Counted from the stretch's first letter, positions 1 to 8,301 are shown. The stretch: 13,320 nt of DNA from an uncultured Paracoccaceae bacterium (GCA_937927885.1 CALEZJ010000295.1:1-13320), one strand, 5' to 3'. Translations and numbers: made by a program. The notes: a model not told the origin generated them from the letters alone.

Positions 1-1
1 G

Positions 2-235
2 AACGATACCCCCTATGGCCTGACCAATTATGTGCAAACCCAGGATGGTGCGCGGCGCAACCGCCTTGCGCGGCGGCTGCGGGCCGGGATGATCGAGATG
101 AATGGCAAGGCGCGGGGCCGGGGCTCGCCCTTTGGCGGGATGAAGGCTTCGGGCCGCGGGCGCGAAGGCGGGGTCTGGGGGATCGAGGATTTCCTGGAGA
201 TCAAGGCGGTTTCCGGCTGGTCGAACGATGCGTAA
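2..235 (+). CDS. Aldehyde dehydrogenase family protein, C-terminal fragment (5' end outside window)
   Basis: Only the last 77 residues are in the window; the reading frame is open from base 2 to a TAA at 233-235. The visible part matches the end of the NAD(P)-dependent aldehyde dehydrogenase superfamily, which oxidises aldehydes to carboxylic acids in the cytoplasm. Diagnostic pieces are NDTPYGLTNYVQT at the left edge, the RLRAGMIEMNG segment, SPFGGMKASGRGREGG, and the terminal GIEDFLEIKAVSGW (the oligomerisation-strand region). The catalytic Cys and Glu lie upstream, outside the window, so substrate class cannot be assigned. The gene end overlaps the next start codon by 8 nt. Family assignment is firm; the exact enzyme is unknown. 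Confidence 0.93.
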   Translation, partial: NDTPYGLTNYVQTQDGARRNRLARRLRAGMIEMNGKARGRGSPFGGMKASGRGREGGVWGIEDFLEIKAVSGWSNDA

Positions 236-656
236 ACTCTTGATCGCCCTGCTGTTGTTGCTTCCGTTCCCCGCTCTGGCCTGGCAGGAGCCCGCTCGTG
301 GCACCCCTCTTCGGGCTGATCTGATGGATGCGATCCGCCCCTTGCTGGAATGGAATCTGGGCGCTCCGGTCGAGATCGTGGTGCACCAGTTGCGCGTCGA
401 GGGCGATCTGGGCTTTGTCTCGGCCTATGCCCAGCGACCGGGCGGCGGAGTGATCGACATGGGGACGACGCCCATGGCCCGGCGCGGCGAGTACTACCCC
501 GAAACCTCGGATGGCACGACGATCCAGGCGCTGCTGCGGCGTTCGGGGCGGATGTGGGTGCCGGTGCATTGGGCGCAGGGGGCCACCGATGTGTGGTTCA
601 TAGATCCCGAACTTTGCGACGGCTGGCGCCCCGTCCTGACCGAATATTGCAACTGA
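228..656 (+). CDS. Small secreted (periplasmic) protein of unknown function
   Basis: The protein has 142 residues. The first 18 are a clear Sec signal peptide: MRK, a run of Leu/Ile/Ala, then PFPALA before a Trp, consistent with signal peptidase I cleavage after residue 18. The mature part is about 124 residues with no membrane segment. It has conserved-looking aromatic stretches (MWVPVHWAQGATDVWFIDP) and only two Cys in the mature chain (in PELCDGW and in YCN at the C-terminus), which could form a disulfide. I do not recognise a named domain. The ATG lies inside the 3' end of the aldehyde dehydrogenase gene (8-nt overlap) with no convincing Shine-Dalgarno, which suggests translational coupling. 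It is followed after 11 nt by the HIT gene, so the three probably share a transcript. Confidence 0.85.
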   Translation: MRKLLIALLLLLPFPALAWQEPARGTPLRADLMDAIRPLLEWNLGAPVEIVVHQLRVEGDLGFVSAYAQRPGGGVIDMGTTPMARRGEYYPETSDGTTIQALLRRSGRMWVPVHWAQGATDVWFIDPELCDGWRPVLTEYCN

Positions 657-667
657 CGGATCCTGCG

Positions 668-1048
668 ATGGCCTATTCCTATGATACCACCAACATCTTT
701 GCCCGCATCCTGCGTGGTGAGATTCCCTGCAACAAGGTGCTGGAGACAGAGCATTCGCTGGCCTTCCACGACATCCGTCCTCAGGCCCCTGTGCATGTGC
801 TGGTGATTCCCAAGGGGCCCTATGTGACCTTTGATCATTTCGCGCTGGCGGCCAGTCCGGCCGAACAGGCGGATTTCGTTTCGGCAATCGGCCAGGTATG
901 CCGCCAGTTCGGCCTGGAGCCTGGCGAAGGCGGAAACGGTTTCCGTGTCATCTCGAACGCCGGCGAGGATGGAGTGCAGGAGGTGCCGCACCTGCATGTG
1001 CATATCCTGGCGGGCCGCGTTCTGGGGCCGATGCTGATGCGCGGCTGA
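668..1048 (+). CDS. HIT family (histidine triad, HinT-like) nucleotide hydrolase
   Basis: This 126-residue cytoplasmic protein is of normal HinT length. HinT-type enzymes hydrolyse nucleoside phosphoramidates and acyl-nucleotides; the natural substrate in bacteria is poorly defined. The N-terminus carries the family signature FARILRGEIPCNKV, then AFHDIRPQAPVHVLVIPK. The catalytic histidine triad is HLHVH at residues 108-112 (H108, H110, H112), preceded by the conserved FRVISNAGEDG loop (residues 92-102). The ATG at 668 is chosen because the family N-terminus begins there; the same frame is open further upstream, but that part is antisense-like filler overlapping the previous gene. It sits 11 nt after the previous stop. 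Function at the family level is secure. Confidence 0.95.
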   Translation: MAYSYDTTNIFARILRGEIPCNKVLETEHSLAFHDIRPQAPVHVLVIPKGPYVTFDHFALAASPAEQADFVSAIGQVCRQFGLEPGEGGNGFRVISNAGEDGVQEVPHLHVHILAGRVLGPMLMRG

Positions 1049-1132
1049 GGCGGCGTGCCGCCGGTTCGCGACATGCGGGCACCCCCGGGCATTGCCCCGC
1101 GCGCAGCCAAGGCATAGACAGGCGGCAATCCC

Positions 1133-1137
1133 GGAGG
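1133..1137 (+). promoter_or_regulatory. Shine-Dalgarno of gpmI
   Basis: A GGAGG sits 5 nt before the ATG at 1143. It fixes the gpmI start, because the same frame stays open for 17 more codons upstream to an ATG at 1092. Confidence 0.8.
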
Positions 1138-1142
1138 ACCGC

Positions 1143-2666
1143 ATGAACGCCAAGAAGCCCGTTGTCCTGTGCATCCTGGACGGTTGGGGAATCAACCCCG
1201 AGACCCGCGGCAATGCGGTCGCGCTGGCCCATACGCCCAATTTCGACCGTGTGATGGCGACCTGCCCGCACGCCACCCTGACCACCTTCGGCCCCGATGT
1301 CGGGCTGCCGACCGGGCAGATGGGCAATTCCGAGGTTGGCCACACCAATATCGGCGCGGGTCGGGTGGTCGCGATGGACCTCGGCCAGATCGACCTTGCG
1401 GTCGAGGATGGGAGCTTTGCGCGCAACCCGGCCTTGCAGGAGTTCATCCGCCGACTTCTGTCCAGCAAGGGCACCGCGCATCTGATGGGTGTGGTTTCGG
1501 ATGGGGGGGTACACGGGCATATCTCCCACCTGAAGGCCGCGATCCGGGCCGTTGCCGGGGCCGGGGTGCCCGTGGTGGTCCACGCCATCACAGACGGGCG
1601 CGACGTGGCGCCGAAATCGGCGGACGGGTTCATTGCGGACCTTCTGCGCGATCTGCCCGAGGGCGCGCGCATCGCAACGGTGATCGGGCGCTACTGGGCG
1701 ATGGACCGCGATTCGCGTTGGGAGCGCGTCGAGCGGGCCTATGACGCCATCCTGCGCGGGCAGGGGCGGGCGGCGACGGATGCGGCGACAGCGGTCCGTG
1801 TGGCCTATGGGCTGGGCGAGACGGACGAGTTCATCGAGCCAACCGTGATTTCCGGGTACGCCGGGGCGCGCGGGGGCGATGGTCTGTTCTGCCTGAATTT
1901 CCGCGCCGACCGTGCGCGCGAGATCCTCGCGGCCATCGGCGCCCCCTCGTTCAACGGGTTCGCGCGTCCGCACCGGCTGGACTGGGCGATGATCCTGGGC
2001 ATGGTGGAATATTCGGATGCGCATAATGCCTTCGTCCACACGGCTTTTCCAAAACGCGTGCTGAAGAACACGCTGGGCGAATGGGTGGCGGCACAGGGGC
2101 TGCGGCAATTCCGGCTGGCCGAGACCGAGAAATACCCCCATGTCACGTTCTTCCTCAACGGTGGCAAAGAGTTGGCCGAGGACGGAGAGGAGCGGTTCAT
2201 GCCCCCCTCGCCGAAGGTCGCCACCTATGATCTGGCGCCCGAGATGTCCTCGACCGAGGTGACGGACCACTTCGTGGCGGCGATCGAGGCCGGGTTTGAT
2301 CTGATCGTGGTGAATTACGCGAACCCGGACATGGTGGGGCACACCGGCATCGTCGAGGCCGGGATCAAGGCGGTCGAAGCAGTGGATCGCGGGCTGGGGC
2401 GGGTGCTGGCCGCGCTGAAGGCCGCAGGCGGGGCGATGCTGCTGACCGCCGACCACGGCAATTGCGAGACGATGATCGACCCGGTGACCGGGGGCCCGCA
2501 TACTGCGCATACACTGAACCCTGTACCGGTGGCACTGGTCGGCTGGGACGAGGAGGTGACACTGGCGCCGGGGCGGCTGGCCGATGTGGCGCCGACGCTG
2601 CTGGAGATGATGGGCCTGCCGCAACCCCCTGAAATGACAGGTGTCAGCCTGATCCGGCGGGGCTGA
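1143..2666 (+). CDS. gpmI: 2,3-bisphosphoglycerate-independent phosphoglycerate mutase
   Basis: The enzyme interconverts 3- and 2-phosphoglycerate in glycolysis/gluconeogenesis using two Mn2+ ions and a phosphoserine intermediate. At 507 residues it is full length. Visible active-site elements, aligned to the Bacillus enzyme by motif, are: D13 in CILDGWG (metal); catalytic S63 in MGNSEVGHTN; H124 in DGGVHGH; DGRD at 151-154; R183 and R189 in GRYWAMDR; NFRADRAR (R254, R257); K330 in EKYPHVTFF; D396 and H400 in NPDMVGH (metal); D437 and H438 in TADHGN (metal); and H456 in PHTAHT. No key residue is missing. The start has a strong Shine-Dalgarno. The gene ends in a TGATG overlap with the EnvC-like gene and so heads the cluster. 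A 94-nt gap separates it from the HIT gene, so a separate promoter is possible. Confidence 0.98.
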   Translation: MNAKKPVVLCILDGWGINPETRGNAVALAHTPNFDRVMATCPHATLTTFGPDVGLPTGQMGNSEVGHTNIGAGRVVAMDLGQIDLAVEDGSFARNPALQEFIRRLLSSKGTAHLMGVVSDGGVHGHISHLKAAIRAVAGAGVPVVVHAITDGRDVAPKSADGFIADLLRDLPEGARIATVIGRYWAMDRDSRWERVERAYDAILRGQGRAATDAATAVRVAYGLGETDEFIEPTVISGYAGARGGDGLFCLNFRADRAREILAAIGAPSFNGFARPHRLDWAMILGMVEYSDAHNAFVHTAFPKRVLKNTLGEWVAAQGLRQFRLAETEKYPHVTFFLNGGKELAEDGEERFMPPSPKVATYDLAPEMSSTEVTDHFVAAIEAGFDLIVVNYANPDMVGHTGIVEAGIKAVEAVDRGLGRVLAALKAAGGAMLLTADHGNCETMIDPVTGGPHTAHTLNPVPVALVGWDEEVTLAPGRLADVAPTLLEMMGLPQPPEMTGVSLIRRG

Positions 2667-3781
2667 TGCTGCGCGCGCTGACCCTTGCACTGCTGCTGGT
2701 TGGCGCCCCGGCCATCGCCGACACGGCGCAGAACGCCCGCGCGGCTGCGGCGGCGCTGTTTGCCGCCATCGAGGGGCTGGGTGCCGCTCGGCAGGCGCCG
2801 GACCAGATTGCTTCCCTGACCCGTGCCATTCAGGCGCACGAGGCGGGGCTGTCGGCGTTGCGTGAGGGGCTTCGCGAGGCAGCGTTGCGCGAGGCGGCGA
2901 TCAACCGGGTGCTGGAACAGCAGCAGGCACAGGTCGCTCGAATCCTGGGCGCGATGATGGCGGTGGAACGGATCGAGGGGCCGGTGATGCTCGTGCATCC
3001 ACAAGGCCCGCTGGCCACCGCGCGATCGGGCATGATGATTGCCGACCTTGCGGCCGGGATGCAGGCCGAAGCCCTGCGCATCGGCGATCTCGCCCGCGAG
3101 GTCAGCGCCCTGCGGCAGGTGCGCGAAGGGGCGGTGGGCACGCTGGCGGCGGGGCTGGAAAGCCTGCAAGGCGCGCGTACCGAACTGGCCCGCGCCGTTG
3201 CGGACCGGCGCGACCTGCCGCCGCGTGTCGGTGATGACGAGGCGCGCATGCTGACGATGCTGGATTCGGTGCGCACGCTGGGCGAACTGGCGGGCGGGCT
3301 GGCCGCGCGTCCCTCGGACATGGTCAATGCGCTGCCACCTTTCGAGGGGGCGCGGGGGCGTCTGGCCCTTCCGGTGGTCGGCGCTGTGCTGCGCCGCTTC
3401 AACGATGCCGATGCAGCGGGGATCGTACGCCCGGGACTGGTGCTGGCGACCGAACCGGGGGCGCTGGTGGTGTCGCCCTGGCATGGCACGGTGCGCTACC
3501 GCGGCCCGTTGCTGGACTTCGGCACGGTGGCGCTGCTGGAACCCGGCGAGGGTTGGTTGATCGTGCTGGCGGGGCTGGAAACCGTGTTTCCGCGCACCGG
3601 CGATGTGGTGGCCGCAGGGGATGCGCTGGGCCTGATGCCGGGGGGCACCGCGCAGGGTGACGAGTTTGTGCAGCGCGATTCAGTGGCGGGGCGTGGCGAA
3701 ACGCTCTATCTCGAGGTAAGACGGAACGGTGAGGCCATTGACCCGGCCGAATGGTTCGAATTGAGTGGATTCCGGCGGTGA
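2666..3781 (+). CDS. EnvC-like murein hydrolase activator (degenerate M23/LytM domain)
   Basis: The protein has 371 residues. Residues 1-18 form a signal peptide (hydrophobic LALLLVGAPAIA, cleavage after A18). Residues about 24-185 are Ala/Glu/Arg/Leu-rich and probably coiled coil; residues about 231-365 are a LytM (peptidase M23) fold. The zinc ligands of active M23 enzymes are absent: the usual HxH strand reads LYLEVRRNGEAIDP (residues 347-360), with Tyr where the first His would be, and no HxxxD motif is seen near GIVRPG. This matches EnvC/LdpF-type proteins, which activate periplasmic amidases at the division site rather than cut peptidoglycan themselves. The start ATG shares one base with the gpmI stop. 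The family call is secure; the amidase partner is not in the window. Confidence 0.9.
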   Translation: MLRALTLALLLVGAPAIADTAQNARAAAAALFAAIEGLGAARQAPDQIASLTRAIQAHEAGLSALREGLREAALREAAINRVLEQQQAQVARILGAMMAVERIEGPVMLVHPQGPLATARSGMMIADLAAGMQAEALRIGDLAREVSALRQVREGAVGTLAAGLESLQGARTELARAVADRRDLPPRVGDDEARMLTMLDSVRTLGELAGGLAARPSDMVNALPPFEGARGRLALPVVGAVLRRFNDADAAGIVRPGLVLATEPGALVVSPWHGTVRYRGPLLDFGTVALLEPGEGWLIVLAGLETVFPRTGDVVAAGDALGLMPGGTAQGDEFVQRDSVAGRGETLYLEVRRNGEAIDPAEWFELSGFRR

Positions 3782-3803
3782 CCGGGCAAGACAGGGCGGG
3801 CGG

Positions 3804-5135
3804 ATGAACAGATATCTGGTGGCAGCGGCAGCGGGTCTTGTCGGCGGTGTGGTCTTGTCGACGCAAGTCGCCGGACCGCTGCTGGCGCAGCAGCAGGACG
3901 CCGGGCAGTCTGTCTATCGGCAACTGGACCTTTTTGGCGATGTGTTCGAACGCATTCGCGCGCAGTATGTGCACGAGGTCGACACCGGCGCGCTGATCCA
4001 GGCGGCGATCAATGGCATGCTCAACTCGCTCGATCCGCATTCGAGCTACCTGGCGCCCGACGATTACGAGGACATGCGCGTGCAGACGCGCGGCGCCTTT
4101 GGCGGGCTGGGGATCGAGATAACCCAGCAGGACGGCTATGTGCGCGTCATCACCCCGATCGACGACACGCCTGCCTATGACGCAGGCGTGCAGCCCGGCG
4201 ACCTCTTGACGCATGTCAATGGCACTTCCTTGCTGGGTCTGACGTTGCCGCAGGCCGTGGACATGATGCGCGGCCCGGTGGGCTCGGAAATCGTGGTGAC
4301 GATTGTGCGCGAGGGGGTGGCCGAGCCGTTTGATCTGTCGATCATCCGCGACACGATCCGCATTCGTGCCGTGCGCAGCCGGATCGAGGGCAACACCATC
4401 GTGCTGCGGGTTACCACCTTCAACGAACAGACCTATGACAATCTCGCCAGCGAACTGGAGCAGGGGATTGCCACGCTGGGTGGTATCGAGAACCTGCATG
4501 GGCTGGTGCTGGACCTGCGCAACAACCCCGGTGGCTTGCTCATGCAGGCGATCCGGGTATCGGATGCCTTCCTCGATCGCGGCGAGATCGTGTCGACACG
4601 AGGCCGCAACAACGCCGAGAGCGAGCGCTACAACGCCACGCCGGGTGACCTGATCGAAGGGCGGCCCATCGTGGTGCTGGTCAACGGGGGCTCGGCCTCG
4701 GCGTCCGAGATTGTCGCGGGGGCGCTGCAGGACCATCGCCGCGCGGTGGTGGTGGGCGAACGCAGCTTTGGCAAGGGGTCGGTCCAGTCGTTGATCCCGC
4801 TTCGGGGCGATGGCGCGATGCGGTTGACGACGGCGCTTTACTATACGCCCTCGGGCCGGTCGATCCAGGCGCTGGGCGTGGCGCCTGACATCGTGGTTCA
4901 CCAGCCGCCCAGATCGGCAGAATCCACCACCCCGGACGAAGGCGCCAGCACGCAGCGCAGCGAATCCACCCTGCGCGGCAGTCTCAGCAACGAGGCGATT
5001 TCGGATGACGAGCGTCGGCAGATCGAGGAAGAGGAACGCGCCGCCGAAGAGGTCGCGCGCCTGCGCGGGCAGGATTACCAATTGGCCTATGCGCTGGATA
5101 TCCTGCGCGGGCTTTCGGTGATGAACGGTCGCTGA
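3804..5135 (+). CDS. ctpA: C-terminal processing serine protease, S41 family (CtpA type)
   Basis: This is a 443-residue periplasmic protease that trims or degrades envelope proteins from their C-termini. The N-terminal 29 residues form a signal sequence or signal anchor ([10 protein letters not shown], then LLAQQQ). The family entry motif [13 protein letters not shown] is at 71-83. A PDZ domain covers about 97-175 ([26 protein letters not shown]). The tail-specific protease core follows, with DLRNNPGG at 237-244 and the Ser/Lys dyad S299 (GGSASASEI) and K324 (SFGKGSVQ), plus Q328; the 25-residue Ser-Lys spacing equals that of CtpB and Prc. A charged, Glu-rich probable coiled coil lies at 400-425. 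The ATG at 3804 is preferred because the signal sequence begins there; the Shine-Dalgarno is weak. It overlaps rppH by one base. Confidence 0.96.
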   Translation: MNRYLVAAAAGLVGGVVLSTQVAGPLLAQQQDAGQSVYRQLDLFGDVFERIRAQYVHEVDTGALIQAAINGMLNSLDPHSSYLAPDDYEDMRVQTRGAFGGLGIEITQQDGYVRVITPIDDTPAYDAGVQPGDLLTHVNGTSLLGLTLPQAVDMMRGPVGSEIVVTIVREGVAEPFDLSIIRDTIRIRAVRSRIEGNTIVLRVTTFNEQTYDNLASELEQGIATLGGIENLHGLVLDLRNNPGGLLMQAIRVSDAFLDRGEIVSTRGRNNAESERYNATPGDLIEGRPIVVLVNGGSASASEIVAGALQDHRRAVVVGERSFGKGSVQSLIPLRGDGAMRLTTALYYTPSGRSIQALGVAPDIVVHQPPRSAESTTPDEGASTQRSESTLRGSLSNEAISDDERRQIEEEERAAEEVARLRGQDYQLAYALDILRGLSVMNGR

Positions 5136-5620
5136 TGACGCCCGAGCAGATCGCGACGCTTCCCTACCGGCCGAATGTGGGGATCATGATGATCAATCCG
5201 CAGGGGCTGGTCTTCGCCGCGCAGCGTTTCGACAGCGCGGTGCCGGCCTGGCAGATGCCGCAGGGCGGCATCGACGAGGGCGAAGACCCTCGCCGCGCCG
5301 CGCTGCGTGAACTTCAGGAAGAGATCGGCGTGCCGCCCGCCCTGGTTCAGGTGGTTGACGAGACGCCCGGCTGGCTGACCTATGACCTTCCGCATGATAT
5401 CGTTCCGCGCATGTGGAAGGGCCGCTATCGCGGACAAAAGCAAAAGTGGTATCTGATGCGGTTCCTGGGCCGGGACGCACAGATCGACATTGCGCAGGAA
5501 CACCCGGAGTTCAGCGAATGGCGCTGGATCGACGCAGCCTCGATGATCGACGCCATCGTGCCCTTCAAACGTGACATCTATCGGCAGGTGGTGGCTGCGT
5601 TCCGCCCGCATCTCGCATGA
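5135..5620 (+). CDS. rppH: RNA 5'-pyrophosphohydrolase, Nudix family
   Basis: The enzyme removes pyrophosphate from 5'-triphosphorylated mRNA ends, which starts 5'-dependent decay, and may also hydrolyse dinucleoside polyphosphates. It is 161 residues, the usual length for RppH. The N-terminal [14 protein letters not shown] is typical, followed by [12 protein letters not shown]. The Nudix box GX5EX7REUXEEXGU is intact at residues 44-66 (G44, E50, R58, E59, E62, E63, G65). Later signature segments are [22 protein letters not shown] and EFSEWRW. It starts in a TGATG overlap with ctpA and is the last gene of the cluster. An IalA/NudH role in host invasion is known for relatives but cannot be inferred here. 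Confidence 0.96.
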   Translation: MTPEQIATLPYRPNVGIMMINPQGLVFAAQRFDSAVPAWQMPQGGIDEGEDPRRAALRELQEEIGVPPALVQVVDETPGWLTYDLPHDIVPRMWKGRYRGQKQKWYLMRFLGRDAQIDIAQEHPEFSEWRWIDAASMIDAIVPFKRDIYRQVVAAFRPHLA

Positions 5621-5813
5621 TCAACCGCCGGGTATCAGGTCGAATGTCCGGTTTGTCGCCGTCAGATATTCCTTCATCTTTGTTCTGATCGCCCGCAGAG
5701 GCGGACTGTCGGCATTGGCGGGGCTTCCGACGGCTGGATGGCCCGCCCGCCGTGACTTGCCACCTTGTCCGGATCCGGACCGATCCTGGGTAGGGCTGGA
5801 CCTTTGCCCGACT

Positions 5814-5843
5814 TTGCGCCAAGGTCGCCCCGGATTGTTTAAC
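5814..5843 (+). promoter_or_regulatory. Candidate sigma70-like promoter of the MFS gene
   Basis: TTGCGC (5814-5819) and TTTAAC (5838-5843) are 18 nt apart, matching the -35 and -10 consensus at three and four of six positions. A transcript starting about 7 nt downstream would begin after the GTG at 5846, which fits the choice of the ATG at 5870 as start. The match is weak and is inference only. The remainder of the 5621-5869 gap shows a 10-nt palindrome (CCGGATCCGG, 5769-5778) and no gene or clear terminator. Confidence 0.3.
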
Positions 5844-5869
5844 CTGTGAGCAAATCGGGGCGCAGTGGC

Positions 5870-7048
5870 ATGAAAACCGGCATCTTCTTTCTGGTCATCG
5901 CCTATGTGCTGAGCCAGTTCTATCGCGCCTTTCTGGCCGTGCTGACCCCGGTCCTGTCGCGCGACATCGGGGCCAGCGCGCAGGATCTGGCACTGTCCTC
6001 GGGGCTCTGGTTTCTGGTCTTTGCCGCCATGCAGATCCCGGTCGGCGCTGCGCTGGACCGCATCGGGCCGCGCCGGACCGCCTCGGTTCTGCTGGCGCTG
6101 GCGGGGGGCGGGGGGGCGCTTTTGTTCGCCCTTGCGCAGGCGCCCTGGCATCTGCACCTGGCGATGGCGCTGATCGGCGTGGGTTGCTCGCCGGTGCTCA
6201 TGTCGGCCTATTACATCTTTGGCCGGGTCTATCCGGCAGCGGTTTTTGCCACACTCGCGGGGGCGATCATCGGCTTTGGCACGCTGGGGAACATCGCCGG
6301 CGCCTGGCCTTTGGCCTTCGCCGCCGAGACCTTTGGCTGGCGCCAGACGGTCGGTGCGCTGGCGGTCGTGACGCTGGCGGTTGCACTGGCGCTGGCGCGC
6401 TTTGTGCAGGATCCGCCCGCGCTGGCCGCAAGGGCCGAGGGGCGCGGAAGCCTGCTCGATGTGCTGCGGATCCGCGCATTGTGGCTGATCCTGCCCTTGA
6501 TGTTTGTCAACTACGTCCCGGCTGCCGGGTTGCGGGGCCTTTGGGCCGGGCCCTTCTTTGCCGATGTCTATGGCGCGGATGCGCAGATCATCGGCTGGGT
6601 CACGCTGGCAATGGCGCTGGCAATGGTGGCCGGGTCCTTTGCCTATGGCCCCTTGGACCGCGTGTTCGGCACGCGCAAGGGCGTGGTGCTGGTCGGCAAC
6701 CTTCTGGGCGCGGCCTGCATGATGGTCCTGTGGGCATTTCCCTTGGCCGGGATCTGGCAGGCGACGCTGCTTCTGGCCGCGATCGGGTTCTTTGGCGCCT
6801 CGTTCCCGATGATGGTCGCGCATGGTCGCAGCTTCATTCCGCCCCATCTGCTGGGCCGGGGGGTGACGTTGCTGAACCTCTTTGGCATCGGCGGAGTGGG
6901 GGTGATGCAGGCGATCTCCTCGCGCGTGCATGGCGCCGTGGCCCCGGTTCCCCCCGAGGCGCCCTTTCAGGCGATATTCCTGCTCTTTGGCCTCAGCCTG
7001 CTGGTGGGCTGCGTGATCTACGTGTTTGCGCAGGACCGGACGGATTGA
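5870..7048 (+). CDS. Major facilitator superfamily (MFS) transporter
   Basis: A 392-residue inner-membrane protein with about 12 hydrophobic segments spread over the whole length, in two halves of about 190 residues. The loop after the second helix carries the MFS motif-A-like DRIGPRRT (residues 63-70), echoed in the second half by DRVFGTRKG (263-271), as expected of the internal duplication. The substrate cannot be told. The frame is also open from a GTG at 5846, adding MSKSGRSG, but the ATG at 5870 gives the usual short N-terminus (MKTGIFFLVIAYVLSQFYRA) directly entering helix 1, so I prefer it; neither has a strong Shine-Dalgarno. Its 3' end overlaps the convergent capsule-type gene by 31 nt. 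Confidence 0.92.
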   Translation: MKTGIFFLVIAYVLSQFYRAFLAVLTPVLSRDIGASAQDLALSSGLWFLVFAAMQIPVGAALDRIGPRRTASVLLALAGGGGALLFALAQAPWHLHLAMALIGVGCSPVLMSAYYIFGRVYPAAVFATLAGAIIGFGTLGNIAGAWPLAFAAETFGWRQTVGALAVVTLAVALALARFVQDPPALAARAEGRGSLLDVLRIRALWLILPLMFVNYVPAAGLRGLWAGPFFADVYGADAQIIGWVTLAMALAMVAGSFAYGPLDRVFGTRKGVVLVGNLLGAACMMVLWAFPLAGIWQATLLLAAIGFFGASFPMMVAHGRSFIPPHLLGRGVTLLNLFGIGGVGVMQAISSRVHGAVAPVPPEAPFQAIFLLFGLSLLVGCVIYVFAQDRTD

Positions 7049-8163
7049 CGGGCGGCCCGCGCCTGCTCCAGTCGCGCCGCAAACGCCGACCGGTCAAAGC
7101 GCGCTCCATCGGCGGTCCATTCGAACCCAGGGTAATAGACCTGATCCAGCCAGTCCATGAAGTCCTCGCGCCGCGCGGGATCGAACCCGGCGGTCGCCGC
7201 CCCGGCAAAGGCGGCATTGACGTCTGACTGGCTGGTGCAGGCGGTGACGAGCCCGGGCAGCGCAAACAGGGCACGGCCCAGCACGATGACGGGCTTGTCA
7301 TGAAAGAACGCCTGCAGGCCCATCGAGGAATTCAGGGTGACCACCCCGGCCGAGGAGCCGATCTGCGCAAAGCTGTCAGAGTCGTTGTCCAGCACGGCGC
7401 GCCCGGTCTCCAGGAGGGGGGCCAGCAAGTCCGCGATACTGTGGCGGGCGCTTGGATGTTCCTTGAGCCGCAGATGCCAGCCCTCGGGCAGGTGTCGGCT
7501 GGCCTCGGTCAGGGCCGCGATGAAACCGGAATAACCGCCGCACCAGCCGGAAAACAGCCGCACCTGGCTGTCATCGGGAACCTGCAACGGGCAGAACAGA
7601 TACGGGGTCTCTGGCAGGCTTCCCTCCACTTGCCGGACATCCGACCGCCGCGAGGGGCGCGCCTGCAACCGTTCCTGCAGGGCGTGCCACGTTCCAGCCC
7701 GGGTACGGGTCTGCCGCGCCCAGGATTCAATGACCGCCAGATCGCGCGGGACCGAGGATTCGGCATTCACCCCGCAAGGGTCCAGCGTGATCCGGCCGGG
7801 CAGAGGCGCCAGTTCGACATGCAGGACAGCCGCCCCTGCATCGCGTGCGGCATCCAGAAACACCTTGCGCCCGCCGGTCAGCCCGTTCCACGCGACCGCC
7901 ATATGCCCGGGATTGCGGGAAAAATAACGCCTCGCCCAGTTGTATTGCCCGGTCAGCAACAGTCGCTTGAACCACCGCGCCAGCGCGGAACGCCCCGGAC
8001 GCTTGGCCCGCCCCAGCGCCGCCTCGACGCGCGTGCGCGTTTCGGGCCAGGCGCGCGCCGACAGCGGCACGAACCACAGCCGACGCCGTCCGCCCGCCAC
8101 CTCGGCAAGGGCGCAAAAGACTGCGTCCTTTCGACGGTTGAATTCCTCGGGGTGGACAATCAT
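7018..8163 (-). CDS. Capsule polysaccharide biosynthesis/export protein, KpsS/KpsC-like (Capsule_synth family)
   Basis: The 381-residue protein resembles the Kdo-transferase-like family that builds the lipid-linked linker of group 2 capsules. Recognisable segments are: AWNGLTGGR (91-99); HVELAPLPGRITLDPCGVNAESS (about 115-137, split here as VELAPLPG and GVNAESS); LFCPLQVPDDSQV (189-201); LRLKEHPS (231-238); VVTLNSSMGLQAFFHDKPVIVLG (about 274-296, key NSS at 278-280 and KPVIVLG at 290-296); and the following ALPGLV. No signal peptide or membrane helix is seen, so it is cytoplasmic. The start is uncertain: ATG at 8163 is preferred, and another in-frame ATG at 8181 adds six residues. It is divergent from the GT92-type gene and convergent with the MFS gene. 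No kpsDEMT genes are nearby, so a true capsule role is inference. Confidence 0.88.
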   Translation of the reverse strand: MIVHPEEFNRRKDAVFCALAEVAGGRRRLWFVPLSARAWPETRTRVEAALGRAKRPGRSALARWFKRLLLTGQYNWARRYFSRNPGHMAVAWNGLTGGRKVFLDAARDAGAAVLHVELAPLPGRITLDPCGVNAESSVPRDLAVIESWARQTRTRAGTWHALQERLQARPSRRSDVRQVEGSLPETPYLFCPLQVPDDSQVRLFSGWCGGYSGFIAALTEASRHLPEGWHLRLKEHPSARHSIADLLAPLLETGRAVLDNDSDSFAQIGSSAGVVTLNSSMGLQAFFHDKPVIVLGRALFALPGLVTACTSQSDVNAAFAGAATAGFDPARREDFMDWLDQVYYPGFEWTADGARFDRSAFAARLEQARAARQSVRSCANT

Positions 8164-8301
8164 GCGCAGCCGCTCTTGCATCCTGCCATCGGTGTTAAAC
8201 CGCCCTCGTGGCGCTGGAAAGCCCGATTGCCGCTGCAAATGCGGTTGCAACCGCCCAAGTCGCGCGTCACAGTCGCCCCGGCCCCTGCATACGATACCTT
8301 G
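8164..8301. promoter_or_regulatory. Divergent intergenic region between the two glycan genes
   Basis: This 138-nt gap separates the start codons of the KpsS-like gene (leftward) and the GT92-type gene (rightward) and should hold both promoters. I see no convincing -35/-10 pair or long palindrome. Both reading frames stay open across it, so either gene could start somewhat earlier; the rightward frame has another ATG at 8239. Confidence 0.4.

Noticed and set aside
1049..1100. Hairpins between the HIT gene and gpmI (GGCGG/CCGCC at 1049-1062; GCGGGCA with TGCCCCGC at 1075-1100)
   Set aside because: The stems are short or bulged and no T tract follows, so I do not call a terminator or riboswitch.
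948..2690. A 580-codon open frame on the - strand antisense to gpmI
   Set aside because: It mirrors gpmI in a GC-rich genome; the product is Arg/His/Gln-rich with no family likeness, while gpmI on the + strand has every catalytic motif.
3399..5081. A 560-codon open frame on the - strand antisense to envC/ctpA
   Set aside because: It is a shadow of ctpA and the end of envC; composition is unlike a protein, and the + strand genes are intact.
5769..5778. 10-nt palindrome CCGGATCCGG upstream of the MFS gene
   Set aside because: It could be an operator, but a single short GC-rich palindrome is expected by chance and no second copy or adjacent regulator gene is seen.
5621..6931. A 436-codon open frame on the - strand antisense to the MFS gene
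   Set aside because: The product is a His/Gln/Arg/Pro-rich string typical of antisense frames; the + strand gives a normal membrane protein.
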